From Phycicoccus sonneratiae (GTDB lineage Bacteria; Actinomycetota; Actinomycetes; Actinomycetales; Dermatophilaceae), in NCBI RefSeq assembly GCF_016887965.1, contig NZ_JAFDVD010000011.1:1-64000 (forward strand): a stretch of 64,000 bases of DNA, in the 5' to 3' direction. This document shows, one piece after another, positions 17,941 to 27,086 of this stretch. Position 1 is the stretch's first letter. Each line of letters begins with the position of its first letter. Under the pieces are notes generated by a model. That model was given only the letters and a program-made list of their open reading frames with translations. It did no database searches and was not told where the DNA came from. A program made the translations under genes and the position numbers.

Positions 17941-18537
17941 TCAGGCCCGCGGGGGCTCCTGCTGCGGGGCCTGCGTCGTGCGCGCGTCGGCGGCCGTGCG
18001 GGCCCGCTCCTCCTCCTGGGCCCGGCGCACCTCCTCCTGGGCGGCGCGCATCGGGTCCATCTGGGCGAGCAGCTCGCGGCCCCGGGTGACGTGCCGGTGC
18101 TCGCAGAGGACCTCGTACTTGGCGGCGACGACCTGGCTCACCGAGGTGAAGTCGCGCTGGCCGCGGGTCAGCCGGTAGCCGAACCACGCCCAGACCGTGC
18201 CGAACACGGCACCGAAGAGCACGGTGGAGATGATCGAGACGATGTTGAAGCCGCTCGGGTCGAAGAGCGCGAGGATCGTCCCGACGAAGAGCCCGAGCCA
18301 CATGCCCGACAGCGCGCCGGCCCCGATGACCCGGCCTTGGGTGAGCCGGCCGGTGACCCGCTCGAGCTGCTTGAGGTCGGTGCCGACGATGAGGACGTCC
18401 TGCACCGGGAACTCGTGGTCCGAGAGGTAGTCGACGGCCTTCTGCGCCTCCTCGTACGAGTCGTGGACCCCGAGGCTCATCGGGTACTCCAGCGACAGGG
18501 CGGCGCGCAGGCCCGGACGCATCGGCTGGTTGCTCAT
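17941..18537 (-). CDS. general-stress-protein-17M-like membrane protein
   Basis: A 198-residue protein. After MSLGVHDSYEEAQKAVDYLSDHEFPVQDVLIVGTDLKQLERVTGRLTQGRVIGAG (about 20-75), the typical GSP17M N-domain, come two TM segments (about 75-97 and 103-125) and a charged C-terminal tail rich in Glu/Arg/Gln (about 155-198). Similar proteins occur across actinobacteria, including near the sigE-mrp region of Mycobacterium. Function unknown. The start may be later (MSLGVHDS, codon 20), since no strong ribosome site precedes 18537. Confidence 0.82.
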   Translation of the reverse strand: MSNQPMRPGLRAALSLEYPMSLGVHDSYEEAQKAVDYLSDHEFPVQDVLIVGTDLKQLERVTGRLTQGRVIGAGALSGMWLGLFVGTILALFDPSGFNIVSIISTVLFGAVFGTVWAWFGYRLTRGQRDFTSVSQVVAAKYEVLCEHRHVTRGRELLAQMDPMRAAQEEVRRAQEEERARTAADARTTQAPQQEPPRA

Positions 18538-18603
18538 GCGACCAGTGTGTCACCGCGGGCTGGACGCGGGCTGGACGCCTCCTGTGGGGCGTCGGGACCG
18601 GGC

Positions 18604-19803
18604 TCAGCGGGCCTTGTAGTCCTCGAGCAGCCGGCGCCCGATGATCATCTTCTGGATCTCGGCCGTGCCCTCGCCGATGAGCAGCATCGGGGCCTCACGG
18701 TAGAGCCGCTCGATCTCGTACTCCTTGGAGTACCCGTAGCCGCCGTGGATGCGGAAGGACTGCTCGACGACGTCGGCGCAGTTCTCCGCGGCGAGGTACT
18801 TCGCCATCCCGGCCTCGAGGTCGTTGCGCTGGCCGGCGTCCTTGAGCCGCGCCGCCTTGACCATCATCTGGTGGCTCGCCTCGACCTTGGTCGCCATGTC
18901 GGCCAGCCGGAAGAGGATGCCCTGGTGCTCGGCGATCTTCTTGCCGAAGGTCTCGCGCTGCTGCGAGTAGGCGATGCCGAGCTCGAAGGCGCGCCGGGAG
19001 AGGCCGCAGGCGCGGGCGGCGACGTTGACGCGGCCCACCTCGACGCCGTCCATCATCTGGTAGAAGCCCTTGCCGGGGACGCCGCCGAGGACCTGCTCGT
19101 CGCTGGTGCGGTGGCCCTGGAAGACGAGCTCGGTCGTGTCGACGCCCTTGTAGCCCATCTTCTCGATCTTGCCGGGCACGGTGACGCCCTGCGCCGTCTC
19201 GCCGAAGCCGGACTCCTTCTCGACGAGGAAGGTCGTCATGTTCTTGTACGGGCTGTCGGACTCGCCGAGGTCGGTCCTGACGAGCACCGCGACGAGGTTG
19301 GCCGAGCCGCCGTTGGTCAGCCACATCTTCTGGCCGTCGATGGTCCAGCCGCCGTCCTCGCCCTTGACCGCCTTGGTGCGGATGGCCGAGACGTCGGAGC
19401 CGAGCCCCGGCTCGGACATCGAGAACGCCCCGCGGACCTCGCCGGTGGCCATCCGCGGCAGGTACCTCTGCTTCTGCTCGTCGGTGCCGTGCTGGAGGAT
19501 CATGTACGCGACGATGAAGTGGGTGTTGATGATGCCGCTGACGCTCATCCAGCCGCGGGCGATCTCCTCGACGACGAGCGCGTAGGTGAGCAGGCTCTCC
19601 CCGAGGCCGCCGTACTCCTCGGGGATCATCAGCCCGAAGATCCCCATCTCCTTCATGCCCTCGACGATGTCGGTCGGGTACTCGTCGTTGTGCTCGAGCT
19701 GGGTGGCGACGGGGAGGATCTGCTCGTCGACGAACTCGCGCACCAGCTTGATGAGCTCGTGCTGCTCCTCGGAGAGGCCGTCGGTGGTCTGGAGGCGCGA
19801 CAT
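18604..19803 (-). CDS. acyl-CoA dehydrogenase (methylsuccinyl-CoA dehydrogenase-like)
   Basis: A 399-residue flavin acyl-CoA dehydrogenase: the FAD/substrate signatures AFSMSEPGLGSDVSAI, MWLTNGGSANLVAVLVRT, the C-terminal RIHGGYGYSKEYEIERLYREAPMLLIGEGTAEIQ and the Arg-rich IIGRRLLEDY are present. GYGYSKEYEIERLYREA has the catalytic Glu context. From memory it is close to the Streptomyces enzyme encoded beside MaoC, CitE, MeaA and crotonyl-CoA reductase genes, suggesting an ethylmalonyl-CoA-type role; isobutyryl- or short-chain acyl-CoA use is the alternative. ATG at 19803. Confidence 0.93.
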   Translation of the reverse strand: MSRLQTTDGLSEEQHELIKLVREFVDEQILPVATQLEHNDEYPTDIVEGMKEMGIFGLMIPEEYGGLGESLLTYALVVEEIARGWMSVSGIINTHFIVAYMILQHGTDEQKQRYLPRMATGEVRGAFSMSEPGLGSDVSAIRTKAVKGEDGGWTIDGQKMWLTNGGSANLVAVLVRTDLGESDSPYKNMTTFLVEKESGFGETAQGVTVPGKIEKMGYKGVDTTELVFQGHRTSDEQVLGGVPGKGFYQMMDGVEVGRVNVAARACGLSRRAFELGIAYSQQRETFGKKIAEHQGILFRLADMATKVEASHQMMVKAARLKDAGQRNDLEAGMAKYLAAENCADVVEQSFRIHGGYGYSKEYEIERLYREAPMLLIGEGTAEIQKMIIGRRLLEDYKAR

Positions 19804-19989
19804 GGTGGCGAGTATGCCTGCGGCGGCGGGCGGCCGGAACGCGCGCACGGTGTGAGTCCCCCCACCGTGTGACCCGCCCCACGGACCACCACTTTCCCTC
19901 CGGCAGGTCGGGAAAACCGGTGGCGCCGGGTGCGCAGGCTCCGGCACGCTGGACCCGACGCACGGCGCCCGGCCGTGCCCTGAGCGCCT

Positions 19990-20042
19990 GGAGGTGGACC
20001 CGATGTCGACGACCGTCGCGGGCCGTACCCCGGTCCACCTCC
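19990..20042 (+). promoter_or_regulatory. leader hairpin covering a ribosome site, with an overlapping 42-codon leader ORF
   Basis: GGAGGTGGACC (19990-20000) and GGTCCACCTCC (20032-20042) form a perfect 11-bp stem with a 31-nt loop. The left arm is also a strong ribosome site for the ATG at 20003, which opens a 42-codon reading frame (MSTTVAGRTP...) that ends at 20131, about 60 nt inside the RIO1-type kinase gene in another frame. Such an arrangement could control kinase translation. Expression is untested. Confidence 0.45.
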
Positions 20043-20066
20043 CCTTCCTCGCTCAGGAGCACTCCG

Positions 20067-20921
20067 TTGGCACACATGCCGTTCCACCTGCCGGAGAAGC
20101 AGGCCTCCTTCTCCACCGACTCCTCCCCTGACGCCCCGCCCGAGGGCGAGCGCTGGTCCTCCTGGGACGGCGCCACGCACGGGCCGAAGCCCCGACCGGG
20201 CTGGGTGATCACCGCCCTCGGCGCCGTCGACGCCGACCTCGGTGTCCTCAAGACCGGCAAGGAGGCCGACGTCCATGTCGTCCGCCGCTGGGTCCCCGGC
20301 GCCGGCGACCCCGTGACGATGGCCGCCAAGCGCTACCGCTCGGGCGACCACCGTCTCTTCCACCGCGACTCCGGCTACCTCGAGGGTCGCCGCGTCCGCA
20401 AGAGCCGCGAGATGCGGGCGATGGCCCGGCGCACCGACTTCGGCAAGCAGGTCATCGCCGGCCAGTGGGCGATGGCCGAGTTCGACGCGCTCGGGAAGCT
20501 CTGGGAGCTCGACCTCCCGGTTCCCTACCCGGTCCAGCTCGACGAGTCCGAGATGCTCATGGAGTTCGTCGGGACGACCGACGGCGCCACCCCGGTCGCG
20601 GCCCCGCGCCTGGTGTCGATGCGCCCGGACCCCGAGCACCTCGCCGACCTCTTCGACCAGCTGCGCACGGCGATGCTCACCCTCGCCCACCACGGGTGGA
20701 CCCACGGCGACCTCAGCCCGTACAACGTCCTCGTCCACGAGGGCCGGCTCGTGCTCATCGACTGGCCGCAGGTCGTCGACGTCATCGGCAACCCCCAGGG
20801 CTTCGACTTCCTCGAGCGCGACGCCACGACGATGGTGACGTGGTTCCGCCGCAAGGGGCTCGACGTCGACGCGGGCGAGCTCGTCGCCGACCTCGTGGCC
20901 GAGGCGACGACGCGCTTCTGA
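20067..20921 (+). CDS. RIO1-type atypical serine/threonine kinase
   Basis: A 284-residue kinase of the RIO1 family, soluble. Motifs: the nucleotide loop KTGKEADVHVV near 65-75 (RIO form STGKEA), Lys in AAKRYR, the catalytic loop HGDLSPYN (H213, D215, N220) and metal-binding LIDWPQ (D232). RIO proteins act in ribosome maturation in eukaryotes; the bacterial substrate is unknown. The TTG at 20067 has AGGAG 7 nt upstream and is preferred; an in-frame ATG at 20076 is 16 nt from that site. The upstream leader carries a hairpin and overlapping short frame. Confidence 0.88.
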   Translation: MAHMPFHLPEKQASFSTDSSPDAPPEGERWSSWDGATHGPKPRPGWVITALGAVDADLGVLKTGKEADVHVVRRWVPGAGDPVTMAAKRYRSGDHRLFHRDSGYLEGRRVRKSREMRAMARRTDFGKQVIAGQWAMAEFDALGKLWELDLPVPYPVQLDESEMLMEFVGTTDGATPVAAPRLVSMRPDPEHLADLFDQLRTAMLTLAHHGWTHGDLSPYNVLVHEGRLVLIDWPQVVDVIGNPQGFDFLERDATTMVTWFRRKGLDVDAGELVADLVAEATTRF

Positions 20922-21079
20922 CAGGCGGTGCGCAGCAGGTCCTGAGTCGTTCGGCGACCCTGACCCCAGACGTCGAATGAGGCTGAAATCATTTGCGCCA
21001 CAGCAGTTTTGCTCACCCTGAACCCTTCTCTTTCGAACGCCTGTCCGGTACGATGGATCCGATGAGGGAGGGGGGTCCG

Positions 21080-22659
21080 ATGGCCACGACGAGCACGCTG
21101 ATGGAGGCCGCGAGAGCGGCCTTCGGGCTGCTGGTCGAGGCCCTCGATGCCGGCCCGGTCGGCGCGTCGCAGGCGGAGTGCGCCGAGCTGCTCGGTGAGC
21201 TGCAGGCGGTCCTCGACTTCGCGTCGGCGGCGCAGGACGTGGCGATCGTGGCGTTGGCTGCGGTCGAGTCGGAGTGGGCCGAGGACGGCACGCTGGTCGA
21301 GGTGCGGCGGGCGCCGGGGCACGTGGCCCTGGATGCGCCTGCGATCGTGTCGGGGGTGCTGAACGTGTCGGCGGTGCACGCCGAGCGGCGGGTGCGGGAT
21401 GCGGTGCGCCGCGCCGCGGACGGGCCGGAGGGGTCGCTGCTGCGCACCGGTCTGGGTGGGTTGCACGTCGCGATGCACGCGGGGCGGCTCGATGCGTACC
21501 GAGCACAGGTCGTCGCTCACGAGCTGGAGGAGGTCCCCGCCACGGTCGCCGCGACGGTGGTGGACTCCCTGCAGGAGTGGTTCGACCGCGAGGACGGCGC
21601 TCACCTTCGCCGGAGGACGCGCCGCCACCTGGCTCGGATCAGCCCGGACCTGCTGCGGCAGCGCGCGGTCCGGGCACGGGCCGAGTCCCGGTTGGAGCGG
21701 TGGGTCGACGAGCCCGGCGTGGACACGTGGCACGGCACCTTCCCCTCCGAGGAAGCCTGCCCCGCGTGGGCCGCGATCGACGCCCTGGCCCAGCAGTACG
21801 TCACCGACGGGGTGTGCCAACACGTCGACCGGGCCCGCGCCAAGGCGCTGACGGACCTGGTCACCGGATCGGCGACCATCGACCTCCAGGTCGTCCTGAC
21901 CACCGCCGCCGGGAGCACTGTCCAGCCTGCCGCTGAGCGTGCGCCGGGTGCGTCCGGTGACCTGGTCCTGTCGGCACCACCCGCGCCGGGGAGCCCCTGC
22001 TCGTCGAGCGCGGCTGGCTCGAGCAAGCGGTCGCCGCCACCACCGTGACCGGGCGTGATCGCGTCGGGCGGGTCCTGCTCCTGCCCTGCGACACCGGCAG
22101 CGGTGCCCCCGTCGACCCCCACGGCGAGCTCACCGCTCGCGCCTACCGCCCCTCCGCGCGATTGGCCGCGTTCGTCCGGGCCCGGGACCGACACTGCCGC
22201 TTCCCCGGCTGCTCCGTCGCGGCCCGCTTCTGCGATCTCGACCACGTCCGCCCGCTCCCGACCGGTCCCACCAGCGCCGGCAACCTGGCCTGCCTGTGCC
22301 GGCGCCACCACCGCGTCAAGCAACGACCCGGCTGGCGGGCCGAGCCGCACCCCGACGCCTCCGTGACCTGGACCGACCCCACCGGTCGGACCCGCACCAG
22401 CCACCCACCCGACCAGCTGCATCCGGTCACGCTGCCCGACAACGGGACCGACCCACCCCTGCCACCGCGCGGCAACCCGTCACTGGTGCTGCCCGACGGC
22501 CCCCACTCGACTCTCGAGCACCACCTCGAGCACCATCCCGCCGCGTGGACCTGCCGTGTCCACATCATCCGACCGCGGATCCACCTGGCCGTCGAAACAC
22601 CTGCGCACACCCGCGGCCGACGACGGCCGGCGACCGCCCCGGAGGCGCCACCCTTCTGA
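21080..22659 (+). pseudogene. DUF222/HNH endonuclease (13E12-type) with a frameshift
   Basis: Two frames of one gene. Frame one (21080-22048) gives the DUF222 region (GVLNVSAVHAERRVRDAVRRA, then a typical LARISPDLLRQRAVRARAESRLERWVDEPGV). After position 21970 the homologous text (TRAGEPLLVERGWLEQAVAA, then TVTGRDRVGRVLLLPCD) moves to the frame that ends at 22659 and carries the HNH motif CRFPGC...DLDHVRPLPTG...NLACLCRRHH. One missing G in CCTG(G)TCGG restores a 526-residue protein, since 1,580 nt plus one is divisible by three. Either a pseudogene, a sequencing error or programmed slippage. This family forms the REP13E12 repeats of M. tuberculosis. The ATG at 21080 has a GGGAGGGGGG site. Confidence 0.85.
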
Positions 22660-22714
22660 GCGGGCCGCGAAGACATCTCGTCGGTGTCCAGGGCGTGCCA
22701 CCTACGCTGGCACC

Positions 22715-23530
22715 GTGACCCGACCCGACCGCCGGACCGTGGTGGCTGGTGCCCTCGCGGCGGTCGCGGCGGCGGCGAGCGCCTGTTCGCGCCGACCGGA
22801 GGGGTCTGGCGGCGCGGGTGTCGAGGTGGAGCGCGGAACCCTGCGCTCGCGCCACCTGCCCGGCCGCGACCTGCCCTGGGTCATGGCGATCCCGCGCGAC
22901 GCCGACCGCCACCGGCCTCCGGTCGTCGTCCTGCACGGCAAGGGCGGCCACGCCGAGCAGGCGCTCTCGCTCCTCCGCCTCGGTGACCACGTCGCCGCCA
23001 CCGGCCTGGCCGTCGCCGCGGTCGACGGCGGCAACGGGTACTGGCACCGGCGGCACGACGGCACCGATGCCGGCCGGATGGTCCTCGACGACTTCCTGCC
23101 CCTCGTCGCCCGCGCGTACGGCGAGACCGAGCGGGTTGCGTTCCTCGGCTGGTCGATGGGCGGGTACGGGTCGATCCTCCTGGCCAGCGAGCTCGGGCCC
23201 GAGCGCGTCGTCGCCGTCGTCGGGTCGAGCGCGGCGCTGTGGACCTCGCCGGGCGACTCGGCCCCCGGTGCCTTCGACGACCGCGCGGACTTCCTCGCCC
23301 ACGACGTCTTCGCCGACGACCGGCTCGCCACCCTCGCCCGGCTCCCCGTGCGGCTCGACTGCGGGCGCGACGACCCGTTCGCCGGGGCCAACCGGGCCTT
23401 CGCCCGGGTCCTCCCGAGCGCCGCGCTCACCGTCGACCCCGGCGGCCACAGCGGCACCTACTGGCGTGAGCACGGAGGTGCCCAGCTGCGCTGGATCCGC
23501 GACCGGCTCGACGGGGCCGCCAGCACCTAG
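22715..23530 (+). CDS. alpha/beta-hydrolase esterase lipoprotein
   Basis: A 271-residue exported hydrolase. The N-terminus TRPDRRTVVAGALAAVAAAASAC is a twin-arginine signal (RR at 6-7) with a lipobox ending at C24. The fold shows HGKGGHAEQ (oxyanion region), nucleophile GWSMGG (S147), Asp in LDCGRDDPF and His in PGGHSGTYW. It resembles esterase D/feruloyl-esterase-like proteins; the substrate is unknown. GTG at 22715 begins the signal peptide. Ends 10 bp before the oxidoreductase gene and may be co-transcribed. Confidence 0.88.
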   Translation: MTRPDRRTVVAGALAAVAAAASACSRRPEGSGGAGVEVERGTLRSRHLPGRDLPWVMAIPRDADRHRPPVVVLHGKGGHAEQALSLLRLGDHVAATGLAVAAVDGGNGYWHRRHDGTDAGRMVLDDFLPLVARAYGETERVAFLGWSMGGYGSILLASELGPERVVAVVGSSAALWTSPGDSAPGAFDDRADFLAHDVFADDRLATLARLPVRLDCGRDDPFAGANRAFARVLPSAALTVDPGGHSGTYWREHGGAQLRWIRDRLDGAAST

Positions 23531-23540
23531 GGTGCTCACC

Positions 23541-24581
23541 ATGCCCGCCTCGCCCGCCCTGGCCGACCCCACGGTGCCCGACCCGATGGACGCCCCGCCG
23601 GTGCGCTGGGGCGTGCTCGGCCCCGGCGGCATCGCCCACACCTTCGCCGCCGCCGTCCGCGAGGGGACGCGCTCGAGCGTCGTCGCGGTCGGGTCGCGCT
23701 CGGCCGAGCGGGCCGCCGACTTCGCGCGCCGGCACGACGTCGCGTCCGCCCACGGGTCCTACGAGGACCTCGTCGCCGACCCCGCCGTCGACGCCGTGTA
23801 CGTCGCCTCGCCGCACAGCGAGCACCACGAGCACGCCCTCCTCGCGCTGCGGGCCGGCAAGCCGGTGCTCGTCGAGAAGGCCTTCACCCGTAGCCTCGCC
23901 GAGACCGACGAGGTGCTCGACACGGCCCGCGCGAGCGGGCTGCTCGCGGCCGAGGCGATGTGGAGCCGCTACTCCCCGCAGTACGACGTCGTGCGGCGGA
24001 CCGTCGAGGCGGGCACGCTCGGCGACGTCGTCCTCGTCGAGGCCGACCACGGCCAGCGCCTGTGGCCGGACGGGCCGCAGCGCCTCTCCGACCCCGCCCT
24101 CGCCGGCGGCTCCCTCCTCGACCTCGGCGTCTACCCGATCGCCTTCGCCGACCACGTGCTCGGCGGCCTCGACGACGTCGCCGCCCGGGGCACGCTGAGC
24201 CCCGAGGGCGTCGACGTCACCGTCGGCGTCACGGCCCGAGGCGGCGGGGCGCTCGCCCGGATGACGAGCACGATGGCCGCCACCACCCCGTGCCGGGCCC
24301 TCGTCGCCGGGTCGGCCGCCCGCCTCGAGCTGAGCGGCCCGGGCTTCTTCTACGGCGCCGCGACGACCGTCCGGCTCGTCGCGCCCGACGGCACCGACCT
24401 CGACACCTGGACACCGGACCTCCCCGAGCACGGCTTCCGCTTCCAGGCCGCCGAGGTCGCGCGGGCCCTGGCCGAGGGGCGCACCGAGCCGTGGTCGGTC
24501 CCGTGGGAGGCCACCCGCAGGGTCATGGCGGTCATGGACGAGGTCCGCCGTCAGGTCGGCGTCGTCTACCCGGGAGAATGA
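23541..24581 (+). CDS. Gfo/Idh/MocA family oxidoreductase
   Basis: A 346-residue NAD(P)-dependent dehydrogenase. The Rossmann region has RWGVLGPGGIAHTFAAAV (about 20-40), SRSAERAADFARRH, VDAVYVASPHSEHHEHALLAL and the signature GKPVLVEKAFTRS (EK-P motif, about 118-130). The C-terminal domain has GGSLLDLGVYPIAFADHVLG with the conserved Asp. Substrate most likely a sugar or cyclitol derivative, undetermined. ATG 23541; an internal Met at codon 16 is an alternative. It overlaps or closely abuts the following gene. Confidence 0.9.
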   Translation: MPASPALADPTVPDPMDAPPVRWGVLGPGGIAHTFAAAVREGTRSSVVAVGSRSAERAADFARRHDVASAHGSYEDLVADPAVDAVYVASPHSEHHEHALLALRAGKPVLVEKAFTRSLAETDEVLDTARASGLLAAEAMWSRYSPQYDVVRRTVEAGTLGDVVLVEADHGQRLWPDGPQRLSDPALAGGSLLDLGVYPIAFADHVLGGLDDVAARGTLSPEGVDVTVGVTARGGGALARMTSTMAATTPCRALVAGSAARLELSGPGFFYGAATTVRLVAPDGTDLDTWTPDLPEHGFRFQAAEVARALAEGRTEPWSVPWEATRRVMAVMDEVRRQVGVVYPGE

Positions 24582-24586
24582 GCGCC

Positions 24587-25645
24587 ATGAGCTCCGTCCA
24601 CCTGTGGCTGCGCCACGAGACCCGCTCGACCGAACGCCGCGCCCCGCTCGTCCCGCACGACGCCGCGCGCCTCGTCGCCGACGGGGTGCGGGTCACCGTC
24701 GAGGAGTCGCCGCAGCGCGTCTTCGACGTCGAGGCCTACCGGGCCGGCGGCTGCCACGTCACGCCGGCCGGATCGTGGGTCGACGCTCCCGACGACGCCC
24801 ACGTCCTCGGCATCAAGGAGCTGCCGGACGAGCCGGCGGCGTTGCGGCACACCCACATCTTCTTCGGGCACGCGTACAAGGGCCAGGACGGGGCGGGGTC
24901 GCTGCTCGCCCGGTTCGCGGCCGGGGGCGGCGAGCTGCTCGACCTCGAGTACCTCACCGTCGACGGCCGGCGGGTCATCGCCTTCGGCTACTGGGCGGGG
25001 TACGTCGGGGCCGCGCTCGGCGTGCTCGCGGCTCGGGGCGCGCTCGCCCCGCTGCACCCCATGGAGCGGGCCGAGCTCGACGCCCTCGTGCGCGCGGCCG
25101 GCGCCGACGGCATGTCGGCCCTCGTCGTCGGGGCGCAGGGACGCAGCGGCCGCGGCGCCCTCGACGCCCTCCTCGCGGCGAACACGGTGCTCGACGGCTG
25201 GGACCGCGAGGACACCCGCGTCCTCGACCGGGAGGCGCTCCTCGACCACGAGCTGCTCGTCAACTGCGTCCTCTCCACCACGCCGCAGCCGGCCTTCGTC
25301 CGCCCCGAGGACCTCACCGCACCGCGCGCCCTGCGGGTGGTCGCCGACGTCACGTGCGACGTCACGTCCGAGCACAACCTCGTGCCCGTCAACACGGCGA
25401 TCACGTCCTGGGAGGAACCCGCCCGGCGGGTCGGCGACGACCCGCCGCTCGACGTCATCGCCGTCGACAACCTGCCCTCCCTCCTGCCCCGCGAGGCCAG
25501 CGTCGCCTTCTCGGCCGACCTCGTCCCGCTCGTGCCCACCCTCGCCGGACGCCGGGGCCCCTGGCGCGAGGCGCTGCGGGCCTTCGTGGCGGCGCAGGCC
25601 CACCGCGCCGGCGGCCCCCGCGCCGTCGCCCCCGGACCCAGCTGA
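24587..25645 (+). CDS. saccharopine dehydrogenase (Lys1-type)
   Basis: A 352-residue AlaDH/PNT-like dehydrogenase of the L-lysine-forming saccharopine dehydrogenase group: HLWLRHETRSTERRAPLVP (substrate-binding start), GIKELPDEPAALRHTHIFFGHAYKGQ, DLEYLTVDGRRVIAFGYWAGYVGA, then the nucleotide-binding VVGAQGRSGRGALDALL. Fungal Lys1 interconverts saccharopine and lysine; in a bacterium with a DAP route the role may be lysine breakdown. ATG 24587 is chosen because GGGAG is about 10 nt upstream; the ATG at 24578 overlaps the previous stop but lies only 2 nt from it. Confidence 0.85.
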   Translation: MSSVHLWLRHETRSTERRAPLVPHDAARLVADGVRVTVEESPQRVFDVEAYRAGGCHVTPAGSWVDAPDDAHVLGIKELPDEPAALRHTHIFFGHAYKGQDGAGSLLARFAAGGGELLDLEYLTVDGRRVIAFGYWAGYVGAALGVLAARGALAPLHPMERAELDALVRAAGADGMSALVVGAQGRSGRGALDALLAANTVLDGWDREDTRVLDREALLDHELLVNCVLSTTPQPAFVRPEDLTAPRALRVVADVTCDVTSEHNLVPVNTAITSWEEPARRVGDDPPLDVIAVDNLPSLLPREASVAFSADLVPLVPTLAGRRGPWREALRAFVAAQAHRAGGPRAVAPGPS

Positions 25646-25648
25646 GCG

Positions 25649-26305
25649 ATGGTCCCGCCGCCCGGCACCCGCGTGCTCGTCCTCGACGACCACGCCGTCG
25701 TGCGGCGCGGGCTGCTCGCCCTGCTCGCGGACGTCACGTGGGCCGGCCCCGTGGTCGAGGCCGGCACCGTGGCGGAGGCCCGCGAGCTGGCGACGCGGCT
25801 GCAGCCCGGCCTGGCGGTCGTCGACGTCGGCCTCCCGGACGGCGACGGCATCGACTTCGTCACCGAGCTGGTCCGCATCGCGCCCGGCTGCCGGTCCCTG
25901 GTCCTCACGATGGACCGCTCCGTCGGCACCGCCGAGCGCGCGCTGGCCGCCGGCGCCGCAGGGCACCTCGCGAAGGACTCCGCCCCCGAGCTCGTCGTCG
26001 ACGCCCTGGGCACCATCGCCTCCGGCGGCGTCGTCCTCGGCTGGGACCTCGTCGCCGGCCGGGTGAGGGTCGGCGGCGCCCCGCCCGCACCCGGAGCGCG
26101 GGGGCCGCTGGCGGCGTTGTCGCCGCGCGAGCTCGAGGTGGCCCGGCAGGTCGCGGCCGGCGTCGCCAACCCGGTCATCGCGCGGCACCTCGGCATCAGC
26201 GAGAAGACGGTCCGCAACGTGCTGTCGGGCGTGCTGCCGAAGGTCGGGGCGCGTGACCGCGTCCACCTCGCCCTGCTCGTCCGGGAGCACGACGGACCCG
26301 GCTGA
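25649..26305 (+). CDS. NarL/LuxR-family response regulator
   Basis: A 218-residue regulator: receiver domain (RVLVLDDHAVVRRGLLALL; phosphoacceptor D59 in VVDVGLPDGDG; K in HLAKDSA), then a LuxR-type helix-turn-helix (ALSPRELEVARQVAAGVANPVIARHLGISEKTVRNVLSGVLPKVGARDR, about 150-200). It starts 3 bp after the saccharopine dehydrogenase stop. The partner kinase is two genes downstream, separated by an unknown gene. Its likely operator repeats are upstream of the orphan gene at 29162. Confidence 0.92.
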   Translation: MVPPPGTRVLVLDDHAVVRRGLLALLADVTWAGPVVEAGTVAEARELATRLQPGLAVVDVGLPDGDGIDFVTELVRIAPGCRSLVLTMDRSVGTAERALAAGAAGHLAKDSAPELVVDALGTIASGGVVLGWDLVAGRVRVGGAPPAPGARGPLAALSPRELEVARQVAAGVANPVIARHLGISEKTVRNVLSGVLPKVGARDRVHLALLVREHDGPG

Positions 26306-26401
26306 GGTGGCCCGGTCCCGCTCCCGTTGTCGGCCGGGCGGGGTCGGAGGACACTGAGGGGTCGGCGGGGCCGGGCGGGCCCCGAGCAGAGGAGACCCGC
26401 G

Positions 26402-27082
26402 ATGGCCGACCCCGACGACCTCGTCCTCGCCATCACGCCCGACGACCGGCTGCTCCACACCGGGACGCGGCGCTGGCTGCTCGACCACGTCTACGGCATC
26501 GACCCCGCGGTCGGCGTCCGCCGCGACCTGCACGACGCCGAACCCGGTGCCGGCGTGGGCGCGCTCGAGGTCTTCGACGACTCCGGGCACGCGCTCCGGG
26601 TCGCGGACGACGGCACCGACCTCGTACCGGTCGGGACCGGCGACGTCGACCCCGACGTGCTCGTGGGCCGGGTCGCCCACGTGCTCGACCTGGTCCGCGA
26701 GCACCTGGCGACCCATCCGGAGCTCGACGTCCCCCCGAGCGCCGTCCCGTGGGCGACGGGCCCGCTCCCCGAGGTGCTGGCCCTCCTCGAGCGGGCCGGC
26801 GCAGGCGCCCCGACCACCCGGCCCGCCCGACACGTGCCCGGGTCGGGGCTGCGCCAGCGCCTCGTCGCGGCGGGTGCGTGGGTGTGGGCCGCCTCCGTGC
26901 GCCGCGCCCCCACGGTCACGGCCCGGGTGGCGCGGGTCGTCGGACGGCTGCCCGGCCTCGGCGGCGCGGGTGACCTCACGGGCGACCCGACGACGCCTCC
27001 CGTCCCGCCGTACCTGCCGCCGGACGGCGTGCCGCACAACGGCAACTGGCTGCACAACCTCTGGCACCGGCTCAAGGGCTGA
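26402..27082 (+). CDS. unknown protein between regulator and kinase
   Basis: A 226-residue soluble protein. Its first 150 residues are acidic, with TPDDRLLHTGTRRWLLDHVYGIDPAVGVRRDLHDAE; the middle is basic (about 150-190), followed by a Pro-rich turn (TTPPVPPYLPP) and a final HNGNWLHNLWHRLKG. No family recognised. It starts 96 bp after the response-regulator gene and ends 4 bp before the histidine kinase, so it is expressed with the two-component system and may modulate it. Confidence 0.72.
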   Translation: MADPDDLVLAITPDDRLLHTGTRRWLLDHVYGIDPAVGVRRDLHDAEPGAGVGALEVFDDSGHALRVADDGTDLVPVGTGDVDPDVLVGRVAHVLDLVREHLATHPELDVPPSAVPWATGPLPEVLALLERAGAGAPTTRPARHVPGSGLRQRLVAAGAWVWAASVRRAPTVTARVARVVGRLPGLGGAGDLTGDPTTPPVPPYLPPDGVPHNGNWLHNLWHRLKG

Positions 27083-27086
27083 CCCC

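Noticed and set aside
20922-22714. Inverted repeats around the DUF222/HNH gene, by analogy with the DUF559 cassettes
   Set aside because: I compared the flanks at 20922-21079 and 22660-22714 and found no convincing inverted or direct repeat pair.
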